From the NCBI RefSeq assembly GCF_019399895.1, contig NC_091870.1:6741001-6805000 (forward strand): a stretch of 64,000 nt of DNA, in the 5' to 3' direction. Below, in pieces: positions 11,501 through 23,349 of the stretch. The notes under the pieces are model-generated. The model ran no database searches. It had not been told where the DNA came from and was given only the letters and a program-made list of their open reading frames with translations. The stretch is from Cardiocondyla obscurior (Eukaryota > Arthropoda > Insecta > Hymenoptera > Formicidae). A program made the translations under genes and the position numbers. Position 1 is the stretch's first letter. Every line of letters starts with the position of its first letter.

Positions 11501-14500
11501 TTGAGAACGGTAAGCGGGTTAAATCTTTTGTCAACTATACTAAATCCTATAATCGGTTAAGTCCAGCTTTGCATTGTCAAAACTTGTCAGAGAGAAAAAT
11601 GACGGATCACGATGTGAAGTTACTAATGGGTGGTCCACACATTTTTTCAAAATGTGCTTCGTTAGAGATTACAGATGTTAAATACAATTATATTAACACG
11701 ATGAAATTTGTCAATCTGTAAAATTCCACGAGAAAAATTTTACGAAAGATTTATATCTTTCTCGAAGAGCTCTTTGTATTCTTGATAAAAATAAAAATAC
11801 AAAATAAATATAAAAAGAAAAAAAAATTAAAAAAAAACCTTTTATATAACCAAATATTACATTTAAAGAATACGATTTTTATAACCGTGATCGGAACTAT
11901 GATTATTTCTTATCATGCGTGATGAAAGGAAGCAGTAATGCACCCGGCAGAAGAAACGTAATTGCTCGGCACCACAGTAACTCGCGTGAAAGCGTGCAAT
12001 AAAACGCCGACTGATAATCAGAGGGAGTGTAACTAGAACGGCGTCCATAATAAGCACATTTTTTGCTTATTATGCACGCTACAGCACTATTGAAATCGCA
12101 ATTTGTATTATACATTATTTAGATGCAAATTAAATCCGATTTAATTGCACGTGTTGCAACATTTATTTTCGTAGTTATCCCATATGTATATTTCATAGAT
12201 ATTGTAAAGATGTCTTTATTTAGTTCGACGTCATATTATTTAAAATAAATCTTTATATTTATAATAAACGGCATGTTAAATAATTATTACCCAAGATAAC
12301 TACATATAAGCGTCTTTCTTTTTCAGACATTTCGGCCTAGTAAAATTGCAAATATGATAATTTAGCGATTTTTCTTTCGATATAAATTGGCACAGACAAA
12401 TTTGACTTTCTTAAGTCACTTTTACTACTTGCTCTCTGAAATAAACTGGATAGATTGATGACGTTGAAATTTTAAAACGATTAAATCCGACCCTGATGAT
12501 GACTATGGTTGGCTACGAGAATCGTCAGGTAAAGACGGACGGACGCACTCACACACGCACACGTGGGTTTCGTTCTCTACCTGCGCATATACGGCGTTTA
12601 TGGTACAAATTAGTAGGCAGTTATAAATGACACAGTATCCTTATTATCGTCTTGACCTTATTTCGTCGCCATGTACGAGTTACGAGTTAATCTGCTTTGT
12701 AATTAAAAAAAAATTTGAGGAAATTCTTTATGAAGATAACGCGTTAAAAATATAACATTGCGCTTAATTACGAGAAGAGAAGTAAATAAGCCTGTTATCT
12801 TGGCGATTAAATTTCGGTCAACAAAATTAATTTGAGGTACAATTAGATTCGTGGATTTTAACTTCGGCAAACAATTTTCCTTTACATAATAATACAGCGG
12901 CCGCATCGTCATTAATTAAATTAACAAACTGTTTGCTACGCGCGTCATTATATGTTCAACTTCGACGTAACGTTATGACAAAATAGGTATAATAATAATT
13001 TCGTAAAGAAGCGTCGTAACTGTTACTTTAAATTATTGATAATTTAAAACCTAATGGTTTTACTCTGCGAGTGAAATCGTCGCGGTAAATGAACAGACGG
13101 TGAAAATGAGAATTTCGGCCATGTCTTCTCGGTCCAGCACGGAAATACAGTTCGTTCGCGCATGTAGGTAGGTAGGTAGGCATATCGATTCGCAGTCGAA
13201 CGTCAACCCCTCTCAGTCTCGAGACTTCCCTCTCAGCGTTCAGCCCCTAAATCGAGTCGTCGCGTCGCTCCGCGTCGCCGCGTGTCGGGAGATTTTTTGG
13301 GGTTCGTCTGTAGCGCGCCCGTTTGTTCTGACGGCGCGCTGAGATTCCATCGTCGCCCAACCCGTCCGTCATATTTACGGTGGCTCCGTCACGTAACTTC
13401 GCGATAAGCAAAAACAAATGAGTCCCGATAGGGGTCCGATAAAGCACCGGCGCCCGCGCGCCCGCTGAATAAAACCTCGCGGACGTTCCTTCCATTTTCG
13501 TGGAAATTGGCTGGGCCGCCGTAAATTTCATCGCTCGGAAATCCGCGCGGCGTCTATTTTCGCGGCTTTATCGGCATCGATGCCGAGCTCAAAAGACATA
13601 TCAGCGAACAAGTATATCATATGTATCGTTTATACCTTTTTGTATTAATTTTTAATAATTTCTGCTGGGCGGAGAATACGTCAGGACGACAATGCGCGTT
13701 TGTTTCCGCCGATTTAATAAAGATTCCGAACAGGCGGAGTTATCAATCGCGAGTTATAACTCGACAGTGGATATTCGGTATGAAACAAGAGCGTGATTGT
13801 CCTTCGTCAATTAGTATGTAGAATGCCTTGTGACATTTAATGACGCCGTTCAATTAAAGGCAAAATATAGACATGCGATGTTGAATTGGTTCTTTCGTGC
13901 AACTGCCTTTCTAAGAAATTGTTATACGTCCATCGATATTATCTCAGGCGCGCGTCATACGTAACGAAGCAGAGATACGTAAGACGATTCGCCGCCGGTT
14001 AACTTTTCCCGTAGCTAAATTGGTAGACTTACAGCGACGCGATATTACGCTGGCTGCACGCTCGGCAATCGGGAAGAAATCACGATGGCAATAAAGAGGC
14101 TCATAAACTCCCGTAACAAAGCACTTCGCTATCTTTCGTTACTCGAGGCATTAATGTTTACAGGCCATTGACTTTTAAATTCGCTTCCGTGAGCATATCT
14201 ATCCCGTTTTCCGCCCAAGATAAATTTGCGTGTCCGATTGGCGAGGTCGTAACTTCGTTCTCTTGAACGAGAAAATATACGTATACGAGAATTCATTTCG
14301 TTTCGTCGGAAATCGCTGCAGTTGTTCGAATTATAAGTTTAAGTCACCGTCGTATTTTAATTATGATCGCGCTCGTGCTCAACGTCGGTCATCGAGAGTC
14401 TTGCAGCACCGCGTGAAGGCCCGTCGAATTCTTAGAACCACCGACAATTCACGACCGATGGGTGGTCTCCGCAACCCGTGAGGTCCAATGTGTACCATTT

Positions 14501-16400
14501 CGCGCACTATAGCTCGCTTTGACATGTCCCGATATTTGCCGTATCTCCGCAGGAAAAAAAGTCCGGATATAAAAATTAAAATCCACCCACAAGACGTAAA
14601 TATCGCGTAATTCAGACATTAAAAATCGAAATAATTTCAACATTAAATCACAGGACCATTTTTTACGTATCTTTAAATATGAAATCTGAACCCGCCAAGA
14701 TTACATAAACAATTTTCAGGCCCCCGGGAATTTATGACACGGATTTTATTACGATATAGTACATATAACAATTACAGCGTCGTACGTTTAAAAAGTCCCT
14801 TACAATTCCGCTTATCGCTCGCGAGTACCCGTCAAGTACGTCAGACATCTCCACCCCAGGGGAACGATCTTGCTCGATAATCGAAGACAGTCGGTGCATT
14901 ATTTATTTTCCGAGCGCGAAGGCGCATCGTCGATTCGACGGGCCCAATTAAGCGATATATCCGCGAGCCAAGGTCATTAGCTCATTAGCCATTGATAGGT
15001 ATATTCGGTGCCCAATCAAAGGGCATTCTTCGGCCCGCGCGTATTCGTGCTGATGTCATCCGACTCGTGGAAAATCGACGTCCACCGGACGGACGTCTAA
15101 CGTGAATCGTGTGGAAGGAAGACAAACGCGCGGCCGAGGCGGTCAACGAGGGAGAAGGTGCGGGAAGGATAAAAAAAAAAAAAAAAAGAAAGAAAGAAAA
15201 AGAGAGGAGGCGACGGCGCAAGAGGTCGACAGAACGAAAGAGAAGGACGGTTAAAAAGACGAGACGAAGGAGGACGAAAAGGAATGGAGAACGAGAGAGG
15301 AGAGGCTCGGTCTCGTCCGCGCGAGACTAGTTAGCACCTTCTCTTAGGCTCGTGAGCTCTCGAATCAAGGCGCGCATTCTGCTTGAGCCGGGCTGGTCTG
15401 CCAGCCACAATGCGGCATTGTACTTAAATCAGATTCAATTTGGGCCCCATTGAAAATTACGCTTAATAAATTATTTGGGCAATTCATAAATCCGACTGGC
15501 GCGCGGGCCTCTCGGCTGCCTCCATTCCGGCGAGAGAATTCCCGCTCGAAGGGCGCAGTTGCGCCTTGGTCGAAAGGACCCTCTTACTAATGGACCGACC
15601 GAAGATACCAGCGACTAAGACGAGCCAGAGACGTACAATTAATCGTCTAAATATCGAAAGATTTCGTATTAAAGCATCTCTAGATATAAGACATGAAACT
15701 TTGAAAAAAGTCCACAATTAGTATTCAAGAAATCGATCAGATATTTACTAAGCCTCTTATTTCGGGAATCACGATGCATTAGCTATTATTAATAACACCA
15801 TTTTATAATTAAAAGAATATGCCATTAAATACGAAATTATTTAAATTTTGCTATTCATTTCGACGAACAAACTCACGAAGTACGATTGCAGCCGACAAGC
15901 CAGTGAAACAAACAAGTATCGGAGTGCCGTTGGAGGGGAAGAAAACGGTTCTAGTTATCTCCATTTAAACTATGCCGCGGGCAATTAATTGGCAACAAGA
16001 TAAGCGACGGAGCAACATCGGCGGGAAAACGAAACCTACTTATGTGCGAATAAAGTGTGTATGCGCAACGCGGAGCGACAGTACACCCCCCTTTCTCGCT
16101 CCCAATCAGGATAATTAATTAAAGACTTCGTCGATGCTCTCAATTAAAGTTATACGTTAATGATTTGCAAAAACGTATTTCGTTGCAGCGCGGCGCAAGC
16201 ATTATCTGCTAATTACAGAGACCTCGACTCGAGCCGCGAAGTAAATGAAGGAAAATGAGAAAAAACGTCCGTTGCTGTATACCGGTTCTCTGTTTGTGCT
16301 GCAACTTGAAACTTACATTCTCATCTGATCTTCACATTATTTTCTCGTAAAAACTATCTCTTTTTTTTTAGAAATAAAAACTGTATATTTTTAAAAAATC
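8587..16400. other. Intergenic sequence between the Msx genes, no gene recognised
   Basis: It contains poly-A (8787-8804), a strongly strand-asymmetric segment (purine-rich from about 10255, then C/T-rich at 10410-10560), a GTAG tetranucleotide run at about 13164-13180, a purine-rich low-complexity stretch at 15109-15310, and paired inverted motifs at 15391-15421. ORFs over the biased stretches are low-complexity and have no domain. Enhancers are likely somewhere here given the flanking developmental genes, but sequence alone does not locate them. Confidence 0.5.
15391..15421. promoter_or_regulatory. Two adjacent short inverted repeats, the second with two opposed ACAAT (Sox-like) cores
   Basis: The sequence GGCTGG-TCTG-CCAGCC (15391-15406) is followed directly by ACAAT-GCGGC-ATTGT (15407-15421). 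ACAAT is the core bound by Sox HMG proteins, and opposed cores can bind dimers in the SoxE group. The position in the spacer between two Msx genes makes a regulatory role possible, but function is inferred only from the motif. Confidence 0.3.
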
Positions 16401-16562
16401 AAAAATATATTCTTAATTCAAAACCATTTTTATTTAATTTATAAAAAAAAAAATAACTCAATACCAAATTTTATTTAATTAAAGAATAAAGTCGGATTAT
16501 TGAATATGAATATGCTTAGTACATATATTCTATATAAAATCTATATAGAATATATGTACCTT
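16401..16562. repeat. Dispersed AT-rich repeat copy 1 ending in a hairpin
   Basis: The same order of sequence recurs at 32866-33017: ATATATTCTTAATT, then ATTTTATTTAATT, then AGAATAAAGTCGGA, then ATATGCTTAGTACATA. Each copy ends in an inverted repeat, here 16519-16536 against 16542-16559. This is typical of a short non-autonomous DNA element or its terminal part. Confidence 0.75.
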
Positions 16563-19500
16563 TCTATATAGAATTAGGCGGCACAGAAAGTTTCGACAAT
16601 AGTATCTTTTCACGATTGGGCGGTAAAGAATAATTTTTTTCTCTTTAGTGATTAATATTTTACGAGATTAGATGTTGAATCGAAGCAAACGACGTGACGT
16701 GACGTAAGCGCCCGTTTCCGGCGAAACCGCGGCTCAAATATCGTTAATGCAACCAGTTGTTTTCCGTTTAAGCAGCTGTTAATTGGCAGTGACTAATTAC
16801 GACGTGTTATCTGCGAGTTATCGCTTGGGCGCTTTTGCTAAGCGTTATGCCTCGGCTCTCTCCGCGCTGTCGTTAAGAACGGTTACGTTTGTGATACATA
16901 ACGCAGATACAATATATCTGTCCAACGGAGGTCTTTCTCAATTCTGTCGCGTGAATTCGCAAGCACATATTCATTGTGCGGCTTCATCGAAAACAACGTT
17001 ACCAGCCACTATTGACATTGTTAATGAACGGCTCTCGTCAAACGGCAACGTTTAAAAAGACTTAATTTTTAATTAATTAATTAATAATTGTATCAAGCTG
17101 GAAGATATGCAGGCACAAATATCTTCTCGTAAATTTAGCAAGCTGTTAATAAAACGAAAATATAATTTATCTTTATTTGTACATATCGTGACGAGATAAT
17201 TGTTCAATCTCTTTCGTGTTCTACGTCGGTATTTTTGCGAATCAATGCAACGAGCATATCGTCCGCGTATACATTTATTTTTGTTAGATACAGTCGCGTT
17301 ATAAATTACTCAATTTCTTCTTGGAAAAAAAAAAAAAAAAAAAAGAATCTTCGGAGATTTACCGCGTTGAGTAATTAGAATTTGTTCTCGTAAGGACAAA
17401 GTTTAGCCCGAAGCTTTATGCAAATTGTTCGATCTTACAAATGAGGTGTAGAATGTTGAGACGGGAAAGGACAAGGAATGTAGCTGTTCTCGAAACGAGG
17501 GCGCGTCGGCCCGAAAATTCGGCGGAGGGAAAAGAAAACGAAAAGATGCTGGGCCGCGGCGGTGAATTGGAAAACAAAAACGAAATTTGCGCCGACCAGC
17601 CTCATCAGGCCGTTTCGACGCCACGCCTTGGCGACGAACTCGTAGAACCCTAGTTTCGTTTGGGCCAAACGCGTCCCGTTTCATCTCGCAATAGCAGTCC
17701 GTTAATTGGTGGTACAACCGAGAAAAAGGTGATTTCTTGTCAAAAACTAATGAGGGTGCGGGCGCCTCTCACGTTTTCCGCTATTAAAACGATATTACCG
17801 CTTTCGGCGCTTTAAAACTTTGACGCTGATAATTAAATTTTAACGCAAAATTTGTTTCTTCTTTTTAATTATTAATTAACAAAGTAATTATATTAAGCGT
17901 CGTAAATCATAGGTCATTTATTTTGGCCGCAACATGTGTAGACACGTTTCACAAAGTTAATTTAAAAAACATTAATTTAACACAGATTAAGAAGTGAAAA
18001 GATAAATATAAATATTAAATGTATAAAATTTAATTTAAATTTATAGTTTTCAGATATTTTTAAATAACACAACAATTTATAAAAATATACATTTTGCTTC
18101 AATAATTTTGAAAACTATGTAGACTGTAAATTTTCTAAATGCCACTTCTTAATTCAATTTTTATATCTTCATACTTAAACTTATTAAAGCATATACGTGA
18201 TTTTATAAATGCGGATGACCTTACCCGAGCAAATCGGGAGAATGGATCAACACCCCGTTGCATCGCCATGTTAAAGGACCTATCCATAAAAGATCTGACG
18301 CGTCATTGTCCTCGATATACAACCACCGAGTATTCGAAGTTGTTTAAATCGTTGTAAGGTTTCGGAGGACGTGGCCCATGTCGCTTCTCGCTCTCGAGTG
18401 GACGCGATTGTCGACTTTTTGAAAAGAGTGAAATTGAGTCCGACAACCCGAAACCCACAGTCCGGGCAGGTGTCGAAGCTTCTCTCTATTTTTCTCAAAC
18501 GGTATCATAAAATCGTAAAGATCGAAATGTATATCGGACGACGTTAAATGACGCTTCCCGCGTCGTCTCCCCCCAAAAAAATAAGGAAAAAAAAAAATTA
18601 TATTGCGCGCCATCAAATTAATAAGAACGGCTAACTATGACTAACGACGCTCGTAATAAATCTCGCTTCATGTTACACTTTTTACGGTCTGCCGCAAGAT
18701 AAATAGATCGCGATGTGGCTGGAGGCATGGAGATCTCGAAAAGCCGCCGTTCGCGCACGGCGATGCCACCCGCATTCCCCCCCTCGAATTTCGATCGTGT
18801 ATAAATTAATTTATCCCGATAAAAGTAGCCTTAATGAGTCAAATTAAGCCGGCGTGTGATATATGTGCGTTTGCGTGGCTGAGTCGATATTCGGACCGGT
18901 GTCGCGCACGCTGAGAAGTGATATACAGTTTGGTAATGGTGCAGGAGAATCCGACACCTGGTCCCGTGGCTCCTTTGTCAGTGGGTCTTAAAGACCGTGC
19001 CCTGCGCTACGAGAAGGCCGCATAAACTCCCGAGGCATTCAGTTAAATGGTTCTAAAATGCTTTCAAAATATGAAGCTGCGCCGAAAACCTCGGCGGATC
19101 ACGAGACGCCGAAACTCGGAGGGAGATACAATATAGGTAGTTTCGGGAATAAAAATGCAGATTAGGATTAATACACCGCGGCGGTGATTCTTTGCCTTCG
19201 CTGTGTAGGCGTCGGAAAAAATAGAGGAGATAGTCGGACTCAAATTCGAAATCTCTCGTCTTTGACGGCAGAGCTTCTACTACCTATTCCGATCACCTAT
19301 ATTATTAATATTTGGATCGTAAATTATTCTGTTACCGACGCGGATCTACTTCGCTCGATTCAAATTTCTTACACGATATTCACTGAATCGAAAAGTATTC
19401 GAACAGATCGGAAGCACTCAAGAATATTGAAAGGGATATTATGTAATCAAAAGCAGTTTATAAAGAGAAAATTGCGCTAATGAGAAATGGCTTCATTCGA

Positions 19501-20260
19501 GGGGTTTCGTGTAGACTTTCATTAATTTACGATCACGCGATTTAGAAAATTAGACCAGATATTGCCTCTCAATTGCAGGAATAACTGCTCGTAAACACGC
19601 CCACCGACATTCGATTAGGTAAATCTAAAAACTCGTTCTATTTCGACCTGCACTAACTTGAAAACTTTTATTGAGCATAGTCAGACACTCGTCATGCTTA
19701 TTTTAATGTATATTTCTCACTTTAATTGTCATTAAGACGTAGTTTTAAAAGAAAAAACTTCGTGCAATGGAAATCAAATAATTTAGAATATTTACTTATA
19801 TTTTGCGGTCGAATGTAATATATGAATTTATGAGACCGAGCCAGAGACAAAGATTTAAAAGATCCTTTTCGAGGTTCGGGCCAATTTTGCGTGATACTTC
19901 TAAGGCGGTCGGGAGTCTTTTACACGGCGTGTCTAACATTCGGAGATGACGATCTGCCGAATGGAAACAGGATCAGTCCTAACAGCCTGCCGCTCCAGAA
20001 AACGAATGGCGAAAGGGATTTCCAAAAAGATCCTACACTAATTATAGGTTCGCCGGCTGGTCCACGATTGTTTGAACGTGTCAGCCCCTTGTTTGCGGCT
20101 TTCTAAACGTGCCGCTCTTCTCTTTTTAGATTTCCTCTCGCCTCTCGCGCGCTTTACACTTTTGCAAATATAATATATTTTAGCAGCCATTGACTGTTAA
20201 AATTTTTTATTAACCGAGAACGGACTCAATTGATTCTGCGTACGATTAATTAAATTAATT
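16563..20260. other. Intergenic sequence, no gene recognised
   Basis: AT-rich sequence with a poly-A run near 17324-17344. GACGTGACGTGACGTAAGCG-type reiteration occurs at about 16690-16709, and CpG-rich patches around 17440-17660 and 18700-19120. No ORF shows a domain or repeats a conserved exon. Confidence 0.5.
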
Positions 20261-20543
20261 AAAGTGAAATTAAAATAAAATATGTACAAATTATCTTAAG
20301 AAATTAAGTAATTTAATAAAGTTTACCTGTTTAATAAAAATATGGTTTTTATAAAATAATTTAAAACTGGTCCTGCTCAATAATGTGTATTAAATAGCCT
20401 AATAATCTCTTTAATACACATCATTGAGCAGGATTAATTTTCAATTATTTTATAAAAACCATATTTTTATTAAACAGGTGAACTTTATTAAATTACCTAA
20501 TTTCTTAAAATAATTTGTACATATATTATTTTAATTTCACTTT
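20261..20543. repeat. Palindromic (foldback) element, 283 bp
   Basis: The left end AAAGTGAAATTAAAATAA (20261-20278) is the inverse of 20526-20543. Pairing continues inward through the AACCATATT, AAACAGGT and CTGCTCAAT blocks to a loop near 20390-20415. Arms are about 130 bp with small mismatches. It is flanked by TAATT-rich sequence. This is most simply a MITE-like foldback element; no second copy was noticed in the window. Confidence 0.85.
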
Positions 20544-22780
20544 AGAATTATTGATGAATTTTTTATAACTAGCTGGAAGGATTGTTAAATTTAAAAAATG
20601 TTAATTAAAAATATAATAAGAGTAGTTTATAAATTTTTGAGGCTGAACACGCATAATCCACACTCGGTGCGTTTTAGCGATTGAAAATAACCGGCAATTC
20701 ATTGTCAAAGCTAAAACTTCTACAGCATTCATACCGAGTGTCCTTCCAATGTAATTAACGACGGTTATCGAGGATGTAAAGGGGATGCTCCGGTAATTTC
20801 TAAGCGTTACACTTTTAATCAGCGCTTCACGCAAGATTGGCCAAGCGTGGCGTTTCGTACAATGAACGGCGGGACCATGCACGCCGTCGAGAAGGGTGCG
20901 GAAGTATTGTGCCTTGATTTAAGGCCGCTGCCGTCTGCGATTCAGATAAAAGCAACGTCGATTTAGGCCCCAGTGACGGCGGATCACCCGTCAAATATTA
21001 TCCAGACACTGCTAATTACGTTAATCTATAAATTGACGGCTGAATAAGCCGTTTTCTCGCGGTTAATAGCGGTGCCCTGGCATCGACGGTAAGAGAACGC
21101 TCAAGTGATTCTATTAGTTACCGCGTATTGTTATTCAACTTAGCTAGCTACGTGTCTTGACCTCTCCACCGAGTCACATGAGTCAAAATCAGATGATATG
21201 CAGCATTTGGTTAATAATGTGCGTACGAGCTACATAGATGAGAGATTGGGGAAAAAAAAAAGTTCAATGTAGGCAAATATAATTTTAGAAGCGTAAACGC
21301 AATAATTCTGCGCGATATCAAGACGCTGTAATTAAGAAAGAATCTCGAACTTTGACCGATGGCCAGCGTCTCGGCGTTACGCATGAACAAACGAGATACA
21401 GCCGTAATCGCAACGATTTACCAACACTTGAAATTCGATACAATGAACGCATTCAAAGATAGTTTATCGGGTCGATGCGTATACGTACAGCATACGTCTT
21501 AAAGACCATATAAATTTATTGTGTTAAAGGGCAGAAAACATAATTGGGCAATCTCGTACGTAAATACGAGCAAATTAATTAATCATTTTATCACGATCAC
21601 GCGTTATATTTAAATTTATCGCTGAACGGTCAGCCGGGTTATTTGTCTCTTCTCGCGTCCGCGATGAAAACTATCTAAATAAATAACTTTTCAACGAATT
21701 ATTTTGGGACCGCGGGAGAGATTGAATTATGCATCACTAGTCAGTCCCTGAAATCCCAATTATAAAAATAATATACTAAAAATTAGCGCCCGATTAATTA
21801 ATGCAACTGTTAGACAATCGGCTGCCGCGTGCGGCATCGCGTGCAAAGAGTTGACGAGCCGGCGCTTGCTCGTTATTTTTGGCGCTGAACAGCTGATCGC
21901 GACCCGCGGTCAGGCCCCGAGCGCGTGACACGGTGTGTCGGGCGGTGCGCCGTGTTGTGATCCAGCGGCGTGGTGTGCTGGATCGCTATCGCGCGATCGT
22001 TCTAGCCAATGCCAAGGCCGAGCGATCGTTTTTGCCTTTTTTGGACATTGCCGCGAATTCGCGAGCGTTTTCCAAGAAGAAATGCCCGGGAACGGCAGCA
22101 AGCGAAAAGCCGTCGAACAGAGCGTGTCGGATTCGCGGGAGCTCCGAGTTCGAAAGAAAAAAAAGCGATAATTGCGGTGTCGTGCGAGAATCGACCACAG
22201 TTCGTGTATACTTGAAATAATAAATCGGCGACACGGTTTAAGTTAATCGAAACTACCGTGCGACACTCCCGTTTCAAAAATTTACACGTGAATCGTGAAT
22301 CGAATAAAATATCTAACCGTGCACCGTGTGATCTCTCCTCGAGATTTCGACGCGGAAATAGTCCCACCACCGTCAGAATTATTGTCAGGATATAATGTAA
22401 TTGATATCGTATATTCCGATAATGGAAAATAGACGTGAGATCGATTGATCCGCGAAGATCACACGTATTAAATGCTTCGAGCGTTATCGATCATCGGCGA
22501 CGTGTACTTTTCAAAGCAGCTGTACCTGACGCGTTTTTGGTCCCTAAGATCAATGGACCGCCGTGAATGCGATACACATATTTCTACCCACGCACGTGTC
22601 GTTCGGATTGTCGTCATTGCCGTCGCGATTGAAAAAAAATTCCTCGCAAAAGGTCCGTCCCTTTACTCGCGGATAAAAGTCTTGTATTTTTAGGCGGTGA
22701 TTAAAGAAATAATACTGTGTAAAAATAAATAATGGGAGGCTGACTGTTACAATTATTGAGCATTATCTGCCTTTGATTTA
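20544..22780. other. Intergenic sequence; one short basic ORF
   Basis: Mostly unassigned. A CpG-rich block at about 21820-22180 carries several overlapping short ORFs. One has an ATG at 22081 in good context (purine at -3) and would encode a 29-residue peptide starting MPGNGSKRKAV and ending in KKKKR before a stop at 22171. It could be a 5' exon, an element remnant or chance. I cannot assign it. Confidence 0.4.
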
Positions 22781-23349
22781 CAGTGGATGACATCCCTTTC
22801 TGAGTGGAGGAGCAGGACTGGGAGAGGCAGTGTCGGAGAGTGCGATCTGCACCTCGCTCGCCTTCTTCGTCGCGGCCGAGGCTCATCCCGTTTGACGCGA
22901 GTGACTTTTCGCGAACCTGAGGACAGAAATGTGCGCGGGGAACGTTGTAAATCGCGGCCGGTCTCGATCGCCGTGTCCTTCGGCGGGTTTCGGCGATCGG
23001 CCAGTGTCGGAGAGTGCGATCTGCACCTCGCCCGTCTTCGTCGTCGCGGCCAGGACTCTCATACGTTTGGGAGCAAGTGACTTTTCGTGAACTTAAGGAC
23101 GGACAAGTGCGCGGGGAACATTGTATATCGCGGCCGTCTCGATCACCGTGTCCTTCGGCGGGTTTCGGCGATCGGCCAGTGTCGGAGAGTGCGCATGGAA
23201 ATACCGCATGTAGTAATTGCGCGACGAATTTTTGTATACTTTTTACGCAATCGGGAGTGCCGAACTTTATATCGCGCGCTTTTTTATTATCAGAACGCGA
23301 TTGTAGGGAGTGACCAGTGAATGACATCCCCTTCTGAGTGGAGGAGCAG
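22781..23349. repeat. About 174-bp tandem repeat flanked by 35-bp direct repeats
   Basis: TGTCGGAGAGTGCG begins at 22831, 23005 and 23180, giving two units of 174 and 175 bp plus a short partial third. Each unit ends with the GGCGGGTTTCGGCGATCGG block. The array is bracketed by near-identical blocks at 22781-22815 and 23315-23349, containing GATGACATCCC or AATGACATCCC and TGAGTGGAGGAGCAG. It is CpG-rich relative to its surroundings. The long minus-strand ORF over it repeats internally for the same reason and is not counted as a gene. Confidence 0.85.

Noticed and set aside
15109..15330. Lysine/arginine-rich ORF resembling a nuclear protein tail
   Set aside because: It is simply a translation of a purine-rich low-complexity tract.
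22701..23327. 208-codon minus-strand ORF
   Set aside because: It spans the 174-bp tandem repeat and repeats itself internally; no domain is visible. The near multiple-of-three unit length keeps the frame open.
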